Notes under the pieces: model-generated
The model's input: the letters and a program-made list of their open reading frames with translations, nothing else
Databases searched by the model: none
What the model was told of the DNA's origin: nothing
Source of the DNA: DATATV01 sp036268615
GTDB taxonomy: Bacteria; Actinomycetota; Actinomycetes; Mycobacteriales; Pseudonocardiaceae
Reading direction: 5' to 3'
Assembly (NCBI GenBank): GCA_036268615.1
Contig: DATATV010000042.1
Coordinates: 19,090 to 83,089, forward strand
DNA: 64,000 nucleotides
Part shown: in pieces, positions 1-8,510 of the stretch
Layout: each line of letters starts with the position of its first letter
Numbering within the stretch: the first letter of the stretch is position 1
Program-made: the position numbers and the translations under genes

Positions 1-565
1 GGCCGAAATCGGTGCCCACGTAGATCCGGTCGAGGTCGATCCAGCCGACCGTGCTCTTGGCCTCCGGCAGGCTGAACCCGTCGGCCACGAACTCCCGCGT
101 GTCCAGGTCGAACTCACGCACCACGGCCGCGTCCGCGCCGCCCCGGGACAGCTCGACCAGCGCCCGCCGGTAGCCCGGCCGCAGCACCGCGGCGCCCTGC
201 CAGACCCAGTTCTCGTCCTCGGCGGTGGACAGCGCGTCCACGTCCAGCAGCACGTCCCAGTCCGGCTGCTCGGTGCGGTACTCGGCAAGCGTCGTCCGCC
301 GCCACAGGCCGCGCGGATGGTCGGCGTCCTGCCAGAAGTTGTAGAGGTACTCGCCGCGCCGGCGCACGTAGGGGATGCGGTCGGTCGAGTCGAGTACCTC
401 CAGGTTGGCGTCGCGCAACTCGGCGAACCGGGCTCCGCCGGTGAGCGCGCCCAGCGTCTCGGTGTTGTGCTCGCGGACCCATGCCATCGCGGCCTCCCCG
501 GTGACCTCCTCAAGCCACCGGTAGGGGTCGTCATCAGGGCTGGGTTGGCTGCTCGCGTCGGTCAT
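1..565 (-). CDS. Prolyl oligopeptidase family (S9A) serine peptidase, N-terminal fragment
   Basis: The reading frame starts at ATG 565 and is still open at the window edge, so only the first 188 residues are present and the catalytic Ser-Asp-His domain is missing. The N-terminus carries the S9A hallmark 'DPYRWLEEVTGEAAMAWV' (residues 13-30), followed by the 'YLYNFWQDADHPRGLWRRT' stretch typical of the start of the beta-propeller domain. By family it should hydrolyse short proline-containing peptides in the cytoplasm. It is followed on the same strand by no gene in this window; the divergent neighbour side is the two-component pair upstream. Family call is firm; exact specificity cannot be given from the fragment. 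Confidence 0.85.
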   Translation of the reverse strand, partial: MTDASSQPSPDDDPYRWLEEVTGEAAMAWVREHNTETLGALTGGARFAELRDANLEVLDSTDRIPYVRRRGEYLYNFWQDADHPRGLWRRTTLAEYRTEQPDWDVLLDVDALSTAEDENWVWQGAAVLRPGYRRALVELSRGGADAAVVREFDLDTREFVADGFSLPEAKSTVGWIDLDRIYVGTDFG

Positions 566-589
566 ACCATCCAGTATGGCCGCGCGGCG

Positions 590-1261
590 CTAGTCGGTGA
601 CCAGCCCGGCCCGGTAGGCGTAGGCCACCGCCTGCGCCCGGTCGCGCAGCCCGGCCTTGGCGAACACGTGGTTCACGTGCGTCTTCACCGTCGCCTCGCT
701 GACCACGAGTTTCCTGGCGATCTCGGTGTTGGACAGGCCGGCCGCGATCAGCCGCAGCACCTCGATCTCGCGCGCGGTCAGCCCGTCGGTCAACTCGACC
801 GACGGAGTCGCCGGCCGCTGGCCGCGGGTGGCCGCCTCGATCAGCCTGCGCTGCACCTCGCCGTCCATTGTGGACTGTCCGGCCGCGGCGGCGCGCAGTG
901 CCCTGGCGATCGCCTCGGCGTCGGCGTCCTTGGTCAGGAAGCCGCGCGCGCCGGCCTGTAGAGCGGCCAGCACGGACTCGTCGTCGGCGTACGTGGTGAG
1001 CACCACCACTTCGGTACGCGGCGACCGCTCGCGCACCTGCCGGGTGGCCTCCACCCCGTCGCAGCGCGGCATCCGCAGGTCCACCAGCAGCACGTCCGGG
1101 TCCAGTTCGGCGACCAGCCGCACCGCATCGAGGCCGTCCGCGGCTGAGCCGACCACGTCCACCCCGGGCAACAGCCCGAGCAGCGTGACCAGGCCCTCCC
1201 GCACCACGGCCTGGTCGTCGGCGAGCACCACGCGCAGCGAGTCCGCGTTCGGCCCGGTCAT
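590..1261 (-). CDS. NarL/FixJ-family response regulator
   Basis: A 223-residue two-domain DNA-binding regulator. The receiver domain has the acidic pocket ('VVLADDQ' near the N-terminus), phospho-acceptor Asp in 'LLVDLRMPRCDG' and the Lys in 'FLTKDADA'. A LuxR-type helix-turn-helix follows ('LTAREIEVLRLIAAGLSNTE', then 'EATVKTHVNHVFAKAGLRDR'). Its start codon overlaps the kinase stop by 4 bp (ATGA), so the two are translationally coupled and almost certainly cognate partners. The signal sensed and the target genes are not visible. It resembles the large actinobacterial group of DesR-like regulators that pair with membrane kinases lacking a large sensor domain. Confidence 0.93.
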   Translation of the reverse strand: MTGPNADSLRVVLADDQAVVREGLVTLLGLLPGVDVVGSAADGLDAVRLVAELDPDVLLVDLRMPRCDGVEATRQVRERSPRTEVVVLTTYADDESVLAALQAGARGFLTKDADAEAIARALRAAAAGQSTMDGEVQRRLIEAATRGQRPATPSVELTDGLTAREIEVLRLIAAGLSNTEIARKLVVSEATVKTHVNHVFAKAGLRDRAQAVAYAYRAGLVTD

Positions 1262-2487
1262 GCCGGCACCACCAGGCGTACCTGCCAGCCGTCTTCGGTC
1301 GGTCCGGTGTGCAACTCGCCTCCGATCAGTTCGGCCCGCTCCCGCATCCCGGTGAGACCGTAGCCGCCCGGCTGGGCGTCCGACGGTTGCTGGCCAGGAT
1401 GATCGGTGACCGTCAGTTCGGTCCGGCCGTCCTGATAGTCCAGCACGACCCGGATGGGCGCACCAGGAGCATGCTTGCGGGCGTTGCTCAACGCCTCCTG
1501 GGCAGTCCGGAAGAGGGTGTTCTCGGCCGAGCCGGACAGCTCCCGGGGTGTACCGAGCAGTTCGAACTCGGCCAGGTCGCCGGTCTCCAGGCGGGTCGTG
1601 GTGACCAGGTCGGCCACCGCCCGCGCGGCCGGCACCGGGTCGTCGCGCAGCGCGGCCACCGCGCGCCGGGCCTCGTTGAGCCCGTCGGCCGCGAGCCGCT
1701 GCGCACGCTCCACCTGGGCCACCGCGTCCGCGCTCGCACCGTCCCGGACCAGCATCAGCCGGGCGCCCTGCAGGTTGAGCGACAGCGCGGACAGCGAGTG
1801 CGCCAGCACGTCGTGCACCTCACGGGCGATCCGGGCCCGCTCGGCCAGTGCCGCCGCGCGGGCGTGCTCCTCGCGGGCCGCCTGCTCCCTGGCCAGCGCG
1901 AGCTGTACCTGTTCCAGCCGGCTCGCCCTGGACCGGCGCACCATCGACCCCATCACCAGCGAGGCCAGCCCGGCCACCGACGCGAGCACGGCGAGCCAGT
2001 TGCCGTGCACGATCGACGGGGCCGCCACGGAGAGCATCGCGGTCAGCACGACCAGGGCGGCGCCGCGCAGCGGATAGCGGCGGACCGCGATGCTGGCCAC
2101 GAGATAGGGGATCGTCAGGGTCCAACTGGGTGGCAGCACGACCGCGAGCAGACCGCCGGACAGGGAGAGCACGATCAGCGCGGTGGGGGCCGCCCAGGCC
2201 GGTCGGCGCGGGATCAGCAGGCTGATGTTGGCCAGCCCCAACACCGTGGCCAGCACGTAGGTGGCGGCATGCCCGCCCGGACCCCAGTACGGACCGTGGT
2301 AGAGCGAGAGCGTGATCACCACCAGCGGGATGGGCAGGAACTCCCACCAGCGGCGGTCGACGAACCACTCCTCAAGCACCCGCGCGGTCCGCCCGACCAT
2401 CCCCGAGCGGTCGGCCGGCCACGGGTCGCGCGCTGTCCTGGCGGTGGTTGCCACACCTTCCCCACTCGTCGACCTGTTCATCACCAT
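1258..2487 (-). CDS. Membrane sensor histidine kinase (HisKA_3 type), partner of the adjacent regulator
   Basis: About 409 residues. A block of hydrophobic segments covers roughly residues 50-190, with only short loops, then a coiled linker rich in Ala/Arg/Glu, the phospho-acceptor motif 'AREVHDVLAHSLSAL' (His near residue 222) and a HATPase_c domain with the N box 'AQEALSNARKHA' and G box 'GGYGLTGMRERAEL'. There is no extracytoplasmic sensor domain, so it probably senses a membrane or intramembrane cue, as DesK-like kinases do (inference). The start is uncertain: TTG 2490, ATG 2487 and ATG 2481 are all in frame and none has a clear ribosome site; I chose ATG 2487. The following response regulator overlaps by 4 bp. 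Confidence 0.9.
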   Translation of the reverse strand: MVMNRSTSGEGVATTARTARDPWPADRSGMVGRTARVLEEWFVDRRWWEFLPIPLVVITLSLYHGPYWGPGGHAATYVLATVLGLANISLLIPRRPAWAAPTALIVLSLSGGLLAVVLPPSWTLTIPYLVASIAVRRYPLRGAALVVLTAMLSVAAPSIVHGNWLAVLASVAGLASLVMGSMVRRSRASRLEQVQLALAREQAAREEHARAAALAERARIAREVHDVLAHSLSALSLNLQGARLMLVRDGASADAVAQVERAQRLAADGLNEARRAVAALRDDPVPAARAVADLVTTTRLETGDLAEFELLGTPRELSGSAENTLFRTAQEALSNARKHAPGAPIRVVLDYQDGRTELTVTDHPGQQPSDAQPGGYGLTGMRERAELIGGELHTGPTEDGWQVRLVVPA

Positions 2488-2697
2488 CAAGCATGCGCCC
2501 TGCGGTCCGTCCTGTCATCGGCCCGTGGTGGGGTGGACGAGTCCATCCCTGGGTGGAGGAATCGCCACTACCGCACACCTCTGACAGTTTCGCGTTCCGC
2601 GGTGTCGGGATCGCGGAGTTGTCCACATCGGACCTGTTTGTCCACAGGGGACGGGATCGTGCTCGCGGAGCGGCCCGGATCGGTCGACAGTGGAGTC

Positions 2698-3768
2698 ATG
2701 GTTATTCCGACTGAACCCTGTGCGCACAACCCATCCACCCGGGAAGGCCCCGGCGTCCGGCTCGCCAACCCCGGCGACCTGCTCGCGGCGATCCCGCACG
2801 TGCTCGGCTTCCACCCGGTCGACTCGCTGGTCGTCATCGGCCTGCACGGCCGGGGGAGCAGGACACTGGGCCTGTTGCTGCGGGTCGACCTGCCACCGCC
2901 GGTCCCAGCCCGCGACCTGGCCGGACAGCTGGTCGGGCCGCTGGTCGACCACCGCACCGCGGGCGCGGCGCTGGTGGTGGTCGGCGCACACGCCTACGCC
3001 CCGGACGAGGAGCTGCCGCACCGGCCGCTGCTGGCCGAGTTCGAGGCCGCGCTGGGTCGGGCGGGCATCCCGGTGATCCATCAGCTCTGGAGCCCGGACA
3101 CGGCCGGCGACGCGCACTGGCGCTGTTACGACGACGCCGGCTGCGCCGGCATCGTGCCCGATCCCACCAGCACGCCGATGGCTGCGGCCAGTGCGGCCGC
3201 CGGCGTGGTCACCTACGACCGGCGGGAGGACATCGCCACCACGCTGGCACCCGACCAGGAGGACGTGCTGGCCCGCCGGGCCGACCTGCTCGCCGCGGCC
3301 AGCGAGCGCGCCGAACCGGGCGGCTCGGTCGATTCGGGTCGGCTGTTGGCGGCGGTCGACGCCGCACTGGACCGGGCCGCCGAGCGGGAGTTGCTGCTCA
3401 CCGACCAGGACGTGGTCGAACTTGCCCTCGCCCTGTCCGACCACCGCGTTCGGGACGCCTGCCTCGACCTGAGCGCGGCCGACCGGACCGACGCGGCCGA
3501 GCGGCTGTGGACGATGCTGGTGCGGGCCACGCCCGTGCCGGAACGCGCCGAACCGGCCTGCCTGCTGGCCTTCTGCGCCTACCTGCGCGGCGACGGCGTG
3601 CTGGCCGGGATCGCGCTGGAGCAAGCGGAGTTCGCCGATCCCGGCCACCGGCTGACCGAACTGCTGCGCAGCGCGCTGTGGACCGGTCTGTCCCCGGAAC
3701 GAGTGCGCTCGGCCGGGGAACAGGCCGCTGCCACTGCCCGCGGCCTACTCGCCGGGGAGCGGTCGTGA
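2698..3768 (+). CDS. DUF4192 family protein
   Basis: A 356-residue soluble protein starting at ATG 2698, preceded by a TGGAG ribosome site. The N-terminus shows the family signature 'LANPGDLLAAIPHVLGFHP' followed by 'DSLVVIGLHG' (about residues 22-50). The rest is Ala/Leu-rich helical sequence with no recognisable catalytic motif and no signal peptide. DUF4192 is almost confined to actinobacteria and its function is unknown. The frame is open far upstream of 2698, but that upstream part has no start with a ribosome site and opposes the kinase gene, so it was not used. It converges on galE with only 32 bp between the stops. Confidence 0.85.
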   Translation: MVIPTEPCAHNPSTREGPGVRLANPGDLLAAIPHVLGFHPVDSLVVIGLHGRGSRTLGLLLRVDLPPPVPARDLAGQLVGPLVDHRTAGAALVVVGAHAYAPDEELPHRPLLAEFEAALGRAGIPVIHQLWSPDTAGDAHWRCYDDAGCAGIVPDPTSTPMAAASAAAGVVTYDRREDIATTLAPDQEDVLARRADLLAAASERAEPGGSVDSGRLLAAVDAALDRAAERELLLTDQDVVELALALSDHRVRDACLDLSAADRTDAAERLWTMLVRATPVPERAEPACLLAFCAYLRGDGVLAGIALEQAEFADPGHRLTELLRSALWTGLSPERVRSAGEQAAATARGLLAGERS

Positions 3769-3800
3769 GCCGGCTCAGGTCGCTGTGGGCGGCCGTGCGC

Positions 3801-4763
3801 TCAGCTCTGCGTGCGTGCCTTCGTGAACTCCCACGCGTCGCGCACGATGCCGGCCAGTTCGGCCCGCTCCGGTCGCCAGCCAAGTTCCTGCTGCGCGCGC
3901 TCACTGGACGCGACGAGCACCGCCGGGTCACCGGACCGGCGGTCGGCCACCGTCGCCGGGATGTCGTGCCCGCTGATCTCGCGGCAGGTGTCGATCACCT
4001 GCTTCACCGAGAAACCGGTGCCACTGCCCAGGTTGTAGATCCGGTGCTGGCCGGACTCGGCATGTTGCAGGGCGAGCTGGTGGGCGTCGGCCAGGTCGGC
4101 CACGTGGATGTAGTCGCGCACGCAGCTGCCGTCCGGGGTGGGGTAGTCCTCGCCGTAGATCTGCACCTTGTCCCGCTGGCCGAGAGCGACCTGCAGCACG
4201 ATCGGGATCAGGTGCGTCTCGGTGGTGTGCCGCTCGCCGAACCGGCCGTAGGCGCCGGCCACGTTGAAGTAGCGCAGGCTCACCGCGGCCAGGCCGTGCG
4301 CGGCGGCGTACGAGGTCATCGCGTGGTCGATGGCCAGCTTGGTGGCGCCGTAGGTGTTGGTCGGCGCGGCCGGCGCCGACTCGCGGATCGGCACCTCGGT
4401 CGGCTCGCCGTAGGTGGCGGCGGTGGAGGAGAAGACAAGGCGGGGCACGGAGTGCCGGCGAATCGCCTCCAGCAGCCGCAGCGAGGTCACCACGTTGCCG
4501 AACCAGTACTTCGCCGGGTCCTGCATGGACTCACCGACCAGCGACTTGGCCGCGAAGTGCAGCACGCCGTCGAAGCCGTCGGCCAGCACCTCGTCGGCCA
4601 CCTCGGCCACATCGCCCCGCACGAACCGCGCGCCTTCCGGCACCGCGTCGGCGTGGCCGGTGGAAAGGTCGTCAACCACAACCACTTCGTGGCCGGCTTC
4701 GATCAACCTGGCGGCGCAGACACTGCCCACATATCCAGCACCACCGGTGACGAGCAACTTCAC
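3801..4763 (-). CDS. galE: UDP-glucose 4-epimerase
   Basis: A 320-residue extended short-chain dehydrogenase that interconverts UDP-galactose and UDP-glucose in the Leloir pathway. It has the NAD-binding glycine motif 'VTGGAGYVGS' at residues 5-14, the 'SSTAATYG' Ser region and the catalytic Tyr-x3-Lys in 'NTYGATKLAID'. The GTG start at 4763 is set by a GGAG ribosome site 9 nt upstream; longer in-frame starts would add residues in front of the Rossmann motif. galK lies 0.85 kb upstream on the same strand with the DUF1349 gene between, so the two Leloir genes are neighbours but separated by a 256-bp gap. Coupling of galE to a dtxR/ideR-type gene is known from corynebacteria. Confidence 0.95.
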   Translation of the reverse strand: MKLLVTGGAGYVGSVCAARLIEAGHEVVVVDDLSTGHADAVPEGARFVRGDVAEVADEVLADGFDGVLHFAAKSLVGESMQDPAKYWFGNVVTSLRLLEAIRRHSVPRLVFSSTAATYGEPTEVPIRESAPAAPTNTYGATKLAIDHAMTSYAAAHGLAAVSLRYFNVAGAYGRFGERHTTETHLIPIVLQVALGQRDKVQIYGEDYPTPDGSCVRDYIHVADLADAHQLALQHAESGQHRIYNLGSGTGFSVKQVIDTCREISGHDIPATVADRRSGDPAVLVASSERAQQELGWRPERAELAGIVRDAWEFTKARTQS

Positions 4764-5019
4764 GGTTTTCTCCGCTTTCCCCGATGCGGCCATCGGTGTC
4801 GGTTGGGTGAGCCGCGATCTGGTGGTCCAGTGTGCCCTGGATCGCTGTGCCTGGCGCACAGGGTTGCCGGTAGCCGGATGCCATCGGCGGCCGTCGTCGA
4901 CGTGCGGTCCCGCGGGCCGCCCGTGGGCGATCGGGCGCGCGTGTGCTGACCAGGGTGGACGTGGTCCGGTCCGGGCTCCGGACGGGGAAGGGAGGCGTTG
5001 CCGGGGCCCGGGACGGCGC

Positions 5020-5616
5020 TCAGGCGTGCAGGCTCGAATCGGCCGAACCCACGGTGAACCGGGTGAACCGCACCCGAAGGCCGGCTCGTTCCGGCGAGCA
5101 GCAGAACAGGCCGGCGGTGGCGAGCGCGTCCGGGGCCAGCGGGGCCAGTCGGATCAGCCGCCATGGCTCGTCCTGGCAGCGGGCACGAATGGTCACCGCG
5201 TCACCGGATCGGCTGATTCGGATCGTCACCTCACGGCCGGCCCATTCCGGCACCGGGGCCACCGACCAGTCCGAGCGGCCGTCGGTCACCACCGCGCCCA
5301 GTTGGGGCTGCCCGTCGGCCAACTCGACGCCGGCCTTGATCCAGGAGGTCTCATCCACTCGGACCATCGCGCCGGCCTGGTCGTAGAGCTCGTCGAACTC
5401 GGCCAGGAAGCCCACTTCCACCGCGGAGTCGGTCGGGAAGTCGGTCAGCAGCGCGTGGCCGGTGTCCCGGACGAAGCCGTAACTGGTGGTGCGCCAGAAG
5501 TCGCTGTTGGCCGCGGTGCCGACCACCAGGCCGGCGCCGGCCAGTTCGGCGGCCGGCGGCGGGTTGAGCCAGTTGGCAGCGGGCCAGCCGGTCGGGTGTT
5601 CTAAGCCGGCGGTCAC
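5020..5616 (-). CDS. DUF1349 domain protein (concanavalin-like fold)
   Basis: 198 residues with no signal peptide or membrane segment. The whole length matches the DUF1349 pattern: 'NSDFWRTTSYGFVRDTGH', 'DELYDQAGAMVRVDETSWIK' and 'SDWSVAPVP', a jelly-roll fold related to carbohydrate-binding lectin/glucanase domains. Its GTG start overlaps the galK stop by 4 bp, so it is translated with galactokinase. A role connected with a galactose-containing sugar is suggested by this position, but no enzyme activity can be assigned from the sequence. It is the last gene of the ideR-galK-DUF1349 unit. Confidence 0.85.
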   Translation of the reverse strand: MTAGLEHPTGWPAANWLNPPPAAELAGAGLVVGTAANSDFWRTTSYGFVRDTGHALLTDFPTDSAVEVGFLAEFDELYDQAGAMVRVDETSWIKAGVELADGQPQLGAVVTDGRSDWSVAPVPEWAGREVTIRISRSGDAVTIRARCQDEPWRLIRLAPLAPDALATAGLFCCSPERAGLRVRFTRFTVGSADSSLHA

Positions 5617-6848
5617 CGCTGCGGCCCGGTGGAGTCCGAAGCGGCTTCCTGGCTCGGGTCGACGTCGCGCGCGGCGCCGGCCGAGGGCACCGCGGTGAAC
5701 AGCCGCGGGGCGGTGAACGACTGCTCGGCGAAGGCGGCCTGCACCTCGTGCTCGACCGCCGGCAGGTCGACCACCGGCACCAGGGCGATGGCCGAGCCAC
5801 CGAAGCCGCCGCCGGTCATCCGGGCACCGAACGCGCCCGCGCTCAGCGCGGTGTCCACCGCGACATCCAGTTCAGGAGAGGAGATCCGATAGTCGTCACG
5901 CATGCTCTCGTGCGACGCGGTCAGCAGCGGGCCCAGCTCGGTCAGCTTCTGGTTGCGCAGCAACTCGACCGAGTCGAGCACCCGGGCGTTCTCGGTGACC
6001 ACGTGCCGCACCAGCGGGCGCAGTTCGGCGGGTAGCCGGTCCAGCGTCCCGGCCAGGCCGTCCAGTTCGACATCGCGCAGCGCGGGCACGCCGAGCAACT
6101 CGGCGGCGCGTTCGCAGCCGCGACGGCGGTCGGCGTAGCCGGAGTCGCCGAGGGCGTGGTTGGCCCTGGTGTCGATCACCAGGACCGCGAGGCCCTGGTC
6201 GGCGGCGGCGAACGGGACCTGTTCCATCGCGCCGGTACGGACATCCAGGAACAGCACGTGCTCGTCGGTGCAGCACATCGACGCGGTCTGGTCGAGCACG
6301 CCGCTGGGCACGCCGACGAAGTCGTTCTCGGCGTGCTGCGCCCAGCGGGCGATCTCGGCGCGGGCCTGCGGGCCCGGGCCGATCTCGCGGCCGGCGAGAC
6401 CGAGCAGCGCCAGCGCCACCGCGCACTCCAGCGCGGCGGACGAGGACAGCCCGGCGCCAGCCGGGACGTCTCCGGCGATGACCAGGTCGGCGCCGCCCTC
6501 GACGCCGTGTTCGCGCAGCGACCAGGCCATCCCGGCCGGGTAGCCGGCCCAGCCGGTGACCTCGCGCGGGCTGAGGGTGGCGACGTCCACCGGGCCGGCC
6601 TGTTGCGGGCGGCCGTCGTCGCCGATGGTGGTCAGCGCGAGCTTGCCGTCGGTGCGCGGGGACGCGGCGACCGAGGTGCGGTGCGGCAGGGCGAAGGGCA
6701 GCACGAAGCCGTCGTTGTAGTCGGTGTGCTCACCGATCAGGTTGACCCGGCCGGGTGCGGACCACACGCCCTGCGGGGCGTGTCCGTACAACTCCTGGAA
6801 GGCCTGGGCGGCGCGGGCGGGGGCGGTGAATGCCGAGTCCGCCCTCAC
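5613..6848 (-). CDS. galK: Galactokinase
   Basis: A 411-residue GHMP-family kinase that phosphorylates alpha-D-galactose at O1 with ATP. The galactokinase signature 'GRVNLIGEHTDYNDGFVLP' lies near residues 33-51, the GHMP ATP-binding motif 'PAGAGLSSSAALE' near 130, and the C-terminal glycine motif 'MTGGGFGGSAIAL' near 350. Start GTG 6848 overlaps the ideR stop by 4 bp and its own stop overlaps the DUF1349 start by 4 bp. galT is not in the window. The tight join to ideR means galactokinase expression will follow whatever drives the iron regulator, which is unusual for a catabolic kinase. Confidence 0.95.
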   Translation of the reverse strand: MRADSAFTAPARAAQAFQELYGHAPQGVWSAPGRVNLIGEHTDYNDGFVLPFALPHRTSVAASPRTDGKLALTTIGDDGRPQQAGPVDVATLSPREVTGWAGYPAGMAWSLREHGVEGGADLVIAGDVPAGAGLSSSAALECAVALALLGLAGREIGPGPQARAEIARWAQHAENDFVGVPSGVLDQTASMCCTDEHVLFLDVRTGAMEQVPFAAADQGLAVLVIDTRANHALGDSGYADRRRGCERAAELLGVPALRDVELDGLAGTLDRLPAELRPLVRHVVTENARVLDSVELLRNQKLTELGPLLTASHESMRDDYRISSPELDVAVDTALSAGAFGARMTGGGFGGSAIALVPVVDLPAVEHEVQAAFAEQSFTAPRLFTAVPSAGAARDVDPSQEAASDSTGPQR

Positions 6849-7540
6849 CGGGCGTGGACCAGCACGGCATGGGCCAGCGCGGTGTGGATGCGGGCCGAGT
6901 TGCCCGCGCCCTTCACCTCGACGGTCGCGCCGCGGTCACCCAGGGCGGACACCTCAACGGTGTTGCCGGGGGTGAGGCCGACGAGCTTGAGCTCGGACAG
7001 CAGGTCGGTGTTGAGCTGCACGTGCTCGGCGATCCGGCGCACCTGGACGGTGCCGCCGCCGCGCCGGGCGACCTCGTCGACCCGAACCAGGTCCGGTTCG
7101 ATCGGCGGGGCGGGCTCGCCCTCGCCGAGCTTGTCCAGACCAGGGATCGGGTTGCCGTAGGGGGAGGTGGTCGGGTGGCCGAGCAGCTGTACCAGCTTGC
7201 GTTCGACGGCCTCACTCATCACGTGCTCCCACCGGCACGCCTCGGTGTGCACCTGCTCCCACTCCAGGCCGATCACGTCCACCAGCAGCCGCTCGGCGAG
7301 GCGGTGCTTGCGCATCACGCCGATGGCCAGTTCGCGGCCGTGGTCGGTCAACTTGAGGTGGCGGTCGTCGGCGACGACGACGAGGCCGTCGCGCTCCATC
7401 CGACCGACGGTCTGGCTCACCGTGGGACCGCTCTGGGCGAGACGCTCGGCGATGCGGGCGCGCAGCGGCACAACGCCTTCTTCCTCCAGTTCGTAAATCG
7501 TCCGGAGGTACATCTCAGTGGTGTCGATGAGGTCGTTCAC
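6845..7540 (-). CDS. ideR: Iron-dependent repressor, DtxR/IdeR family
   Basis: A 231-residue Fe(II)-activated repressor, the same length as mycobacterial IdeR. With the GTG start at 7540 (AAGGGGAC ribosome site upstream) all metal ligands known for DtxR/IdeR fall at their canonical numbers: Met10, Cys102, Glu105 and His106 for the primary site, and His79, Glu83 and His98 for the ancillary site. This numbering match decides the start codon. An N-terminal winged helix-turn-helix (residues about 5-65), a dimerisation domain and a C-terminal SH3-like domain ('VQLNTDLLSELKLVGLTPGN' onward) follow in order. It heads the operon with galK and DUF1349. The ORF is open far upstream, but that part has no homology. 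Confidence 0.96.
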   Translation of the reverse strand: MNDLIDTTEMYLRTIYELEEEGVVPLRARIAERLAQSGPTVSQTVGRMERDGLVVVADDRHLKLTDHGRELAIGVMRKHRLAERLLVDVIGLEWEQVHTEACRWEHVMSEAVERKLVQLLGHPTTSPYGNPIPGLDKLGEGEPAPPIEPDLVRVDEVARRGGGTVQVRRIAEHVQLNTDLLSELKLVGLTPGNTVEVSALGDRGATVEVKGAGNSARIHTALAHAVLVHAR

Positions 7541-7641
7541 GCCAGTCCCCTTACGTCTTTGGCAATGGTAGTCGCAATCACCGACGGCGAAGGATCGAGT
7601 GCGTTCGCGTACCCCGGCCTGGGCCAGGCAAGATAACCATC

Positions 7642-8484
7642 GTGCGAGCACTGGTGACCACAGCGGAGTTGGCCGATCTCTTGATCGGGGACGAGCCCCC
7701 GGTCGTGCTGGATGTCCGGTGGCGGCTGGGCGGTCCGCCTGGCCTTGCAGAATACCGCCGTGGGCATCTGCCCGGGGCCGTGTTCGTCGACCTGGACACC
7801 GAACTGGCCGCGCCCCCGGGACCGGCCGGCCGGCACCCGCTGCCCGATCCAGCCGCCCTGCAGGCCGCTCTCCGCGCGGCGGGGGTGCGTTCGGGTCGGC
7901 CGGTGGTGATCTACGACGCGGCGGACGGCTCGGTGGCGGCCCGCGCGTGGTGGCTGCTGCGCTGGTCCGGCCACACCGAGGTGGCCGTTGTGGACGGCGG
8001 CTACGCGGCCTGGACCGACGAGCAGCGCCCGGTCTCCACCGACGAAGCCACGCCCACGCCCGGCGACATCGACGTGCGGCCCGGTGCGATGCCGGTGCTG
8101 ACCGCCGACGAGGCCGCGGCGCTGGCCGAGGCGGGGGTGCTGCTGGACGCGCGGGCGCCGGAGCGCTACCGGGGTGACGTCGAGCCGGTGGACCCACGGG
8201 CCGGGCATGTGCCGGGGGCGGTCAACGCGCCGTTCGCCGGGCACCTCGGTGCGGACGGCCGCTGGCGGCCGGCGGCCGAGCTCGCCGAGCGGTTCGCCAC
8301 CCTTGGGGTGCGGCCGGACGCGCCGGTCGGGGCCTACTGCGGTTCCGGGGTGACCGCGTCCTCGGTGGTTCTCGCGTTGGAGGTGGCCGGGGTGACCTCG
8401 GCGGCCGCGCCGGCCGCGTTGTACGCCGGGTCCTGGTCGAACTGGTCGGCCGACCCGGACCGTCCGGTCGCGACCGGCGACTGA
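7642..8484 (+). CDS. Sulfurtransferase (tandem rhodanese, thiosulfate/3-mercaptopyruvate type)
   Basis: 280 residues forming two rhodanese domains. The first (about 5-125) is the inactive structural copy. The second (about 150-275) ends in the active-site loop 'YCGSGVTASS', with the persulfide-forming Cys, and is preceded by the conserved 'LLDARAPERYRG' and 'GHVPGAVNAP' motifs. It transfers sulfane sulfur from thiosulfate or 3-mercaptopyruvate to a thiophilic acceptor in the cytoplasm. The loop CGSGVT is the form usually linked with 3-mercaptopyruvate/thiosulfate enzymes; substrate is not settled. Start GTG 7642 has only a weak ribosome site. It is divergent from ideR, with 101 bp between, and is followed closely by acuC. 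Confidence 0.92.
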   Translation: MRALVTTAELADLLIGDEPPVVLDVRWRLGGPPGLAEYRRGHLPGAVFVDLDTELAAPPGPAGRHPLPDPAALQAALRAAGVRSGRPVVIYDAADGSVAARAWWLLRWSGHTEVAVVDGGYAAWTDEQRPVSTDEATPTPGDIDVRPGAMPVLTADEAAALAEAGVLLDARAPERYRGDVEPVDPRAGHVPGAVNAPFAGHLGADGRWRPAAELAERFATLGVRPDAPVGAYCGSGVTASSVVLALEVAGVTSAAAPAALYAGSWSNWSADPDRPVATGD

Positions 8485-8510
8485 GCGCGTTCCTCAACTA
8501 GAGTCGACGC

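Noticed and set aside
4969..4983. Terminator between the DUF1349 gene and galE
   Set aside because: GTCCGG-GCT-CCGGAC is only a 6-bp stem with a 3-base loop and no U-tract; in DNA this GC-rich such stems occur by chance.
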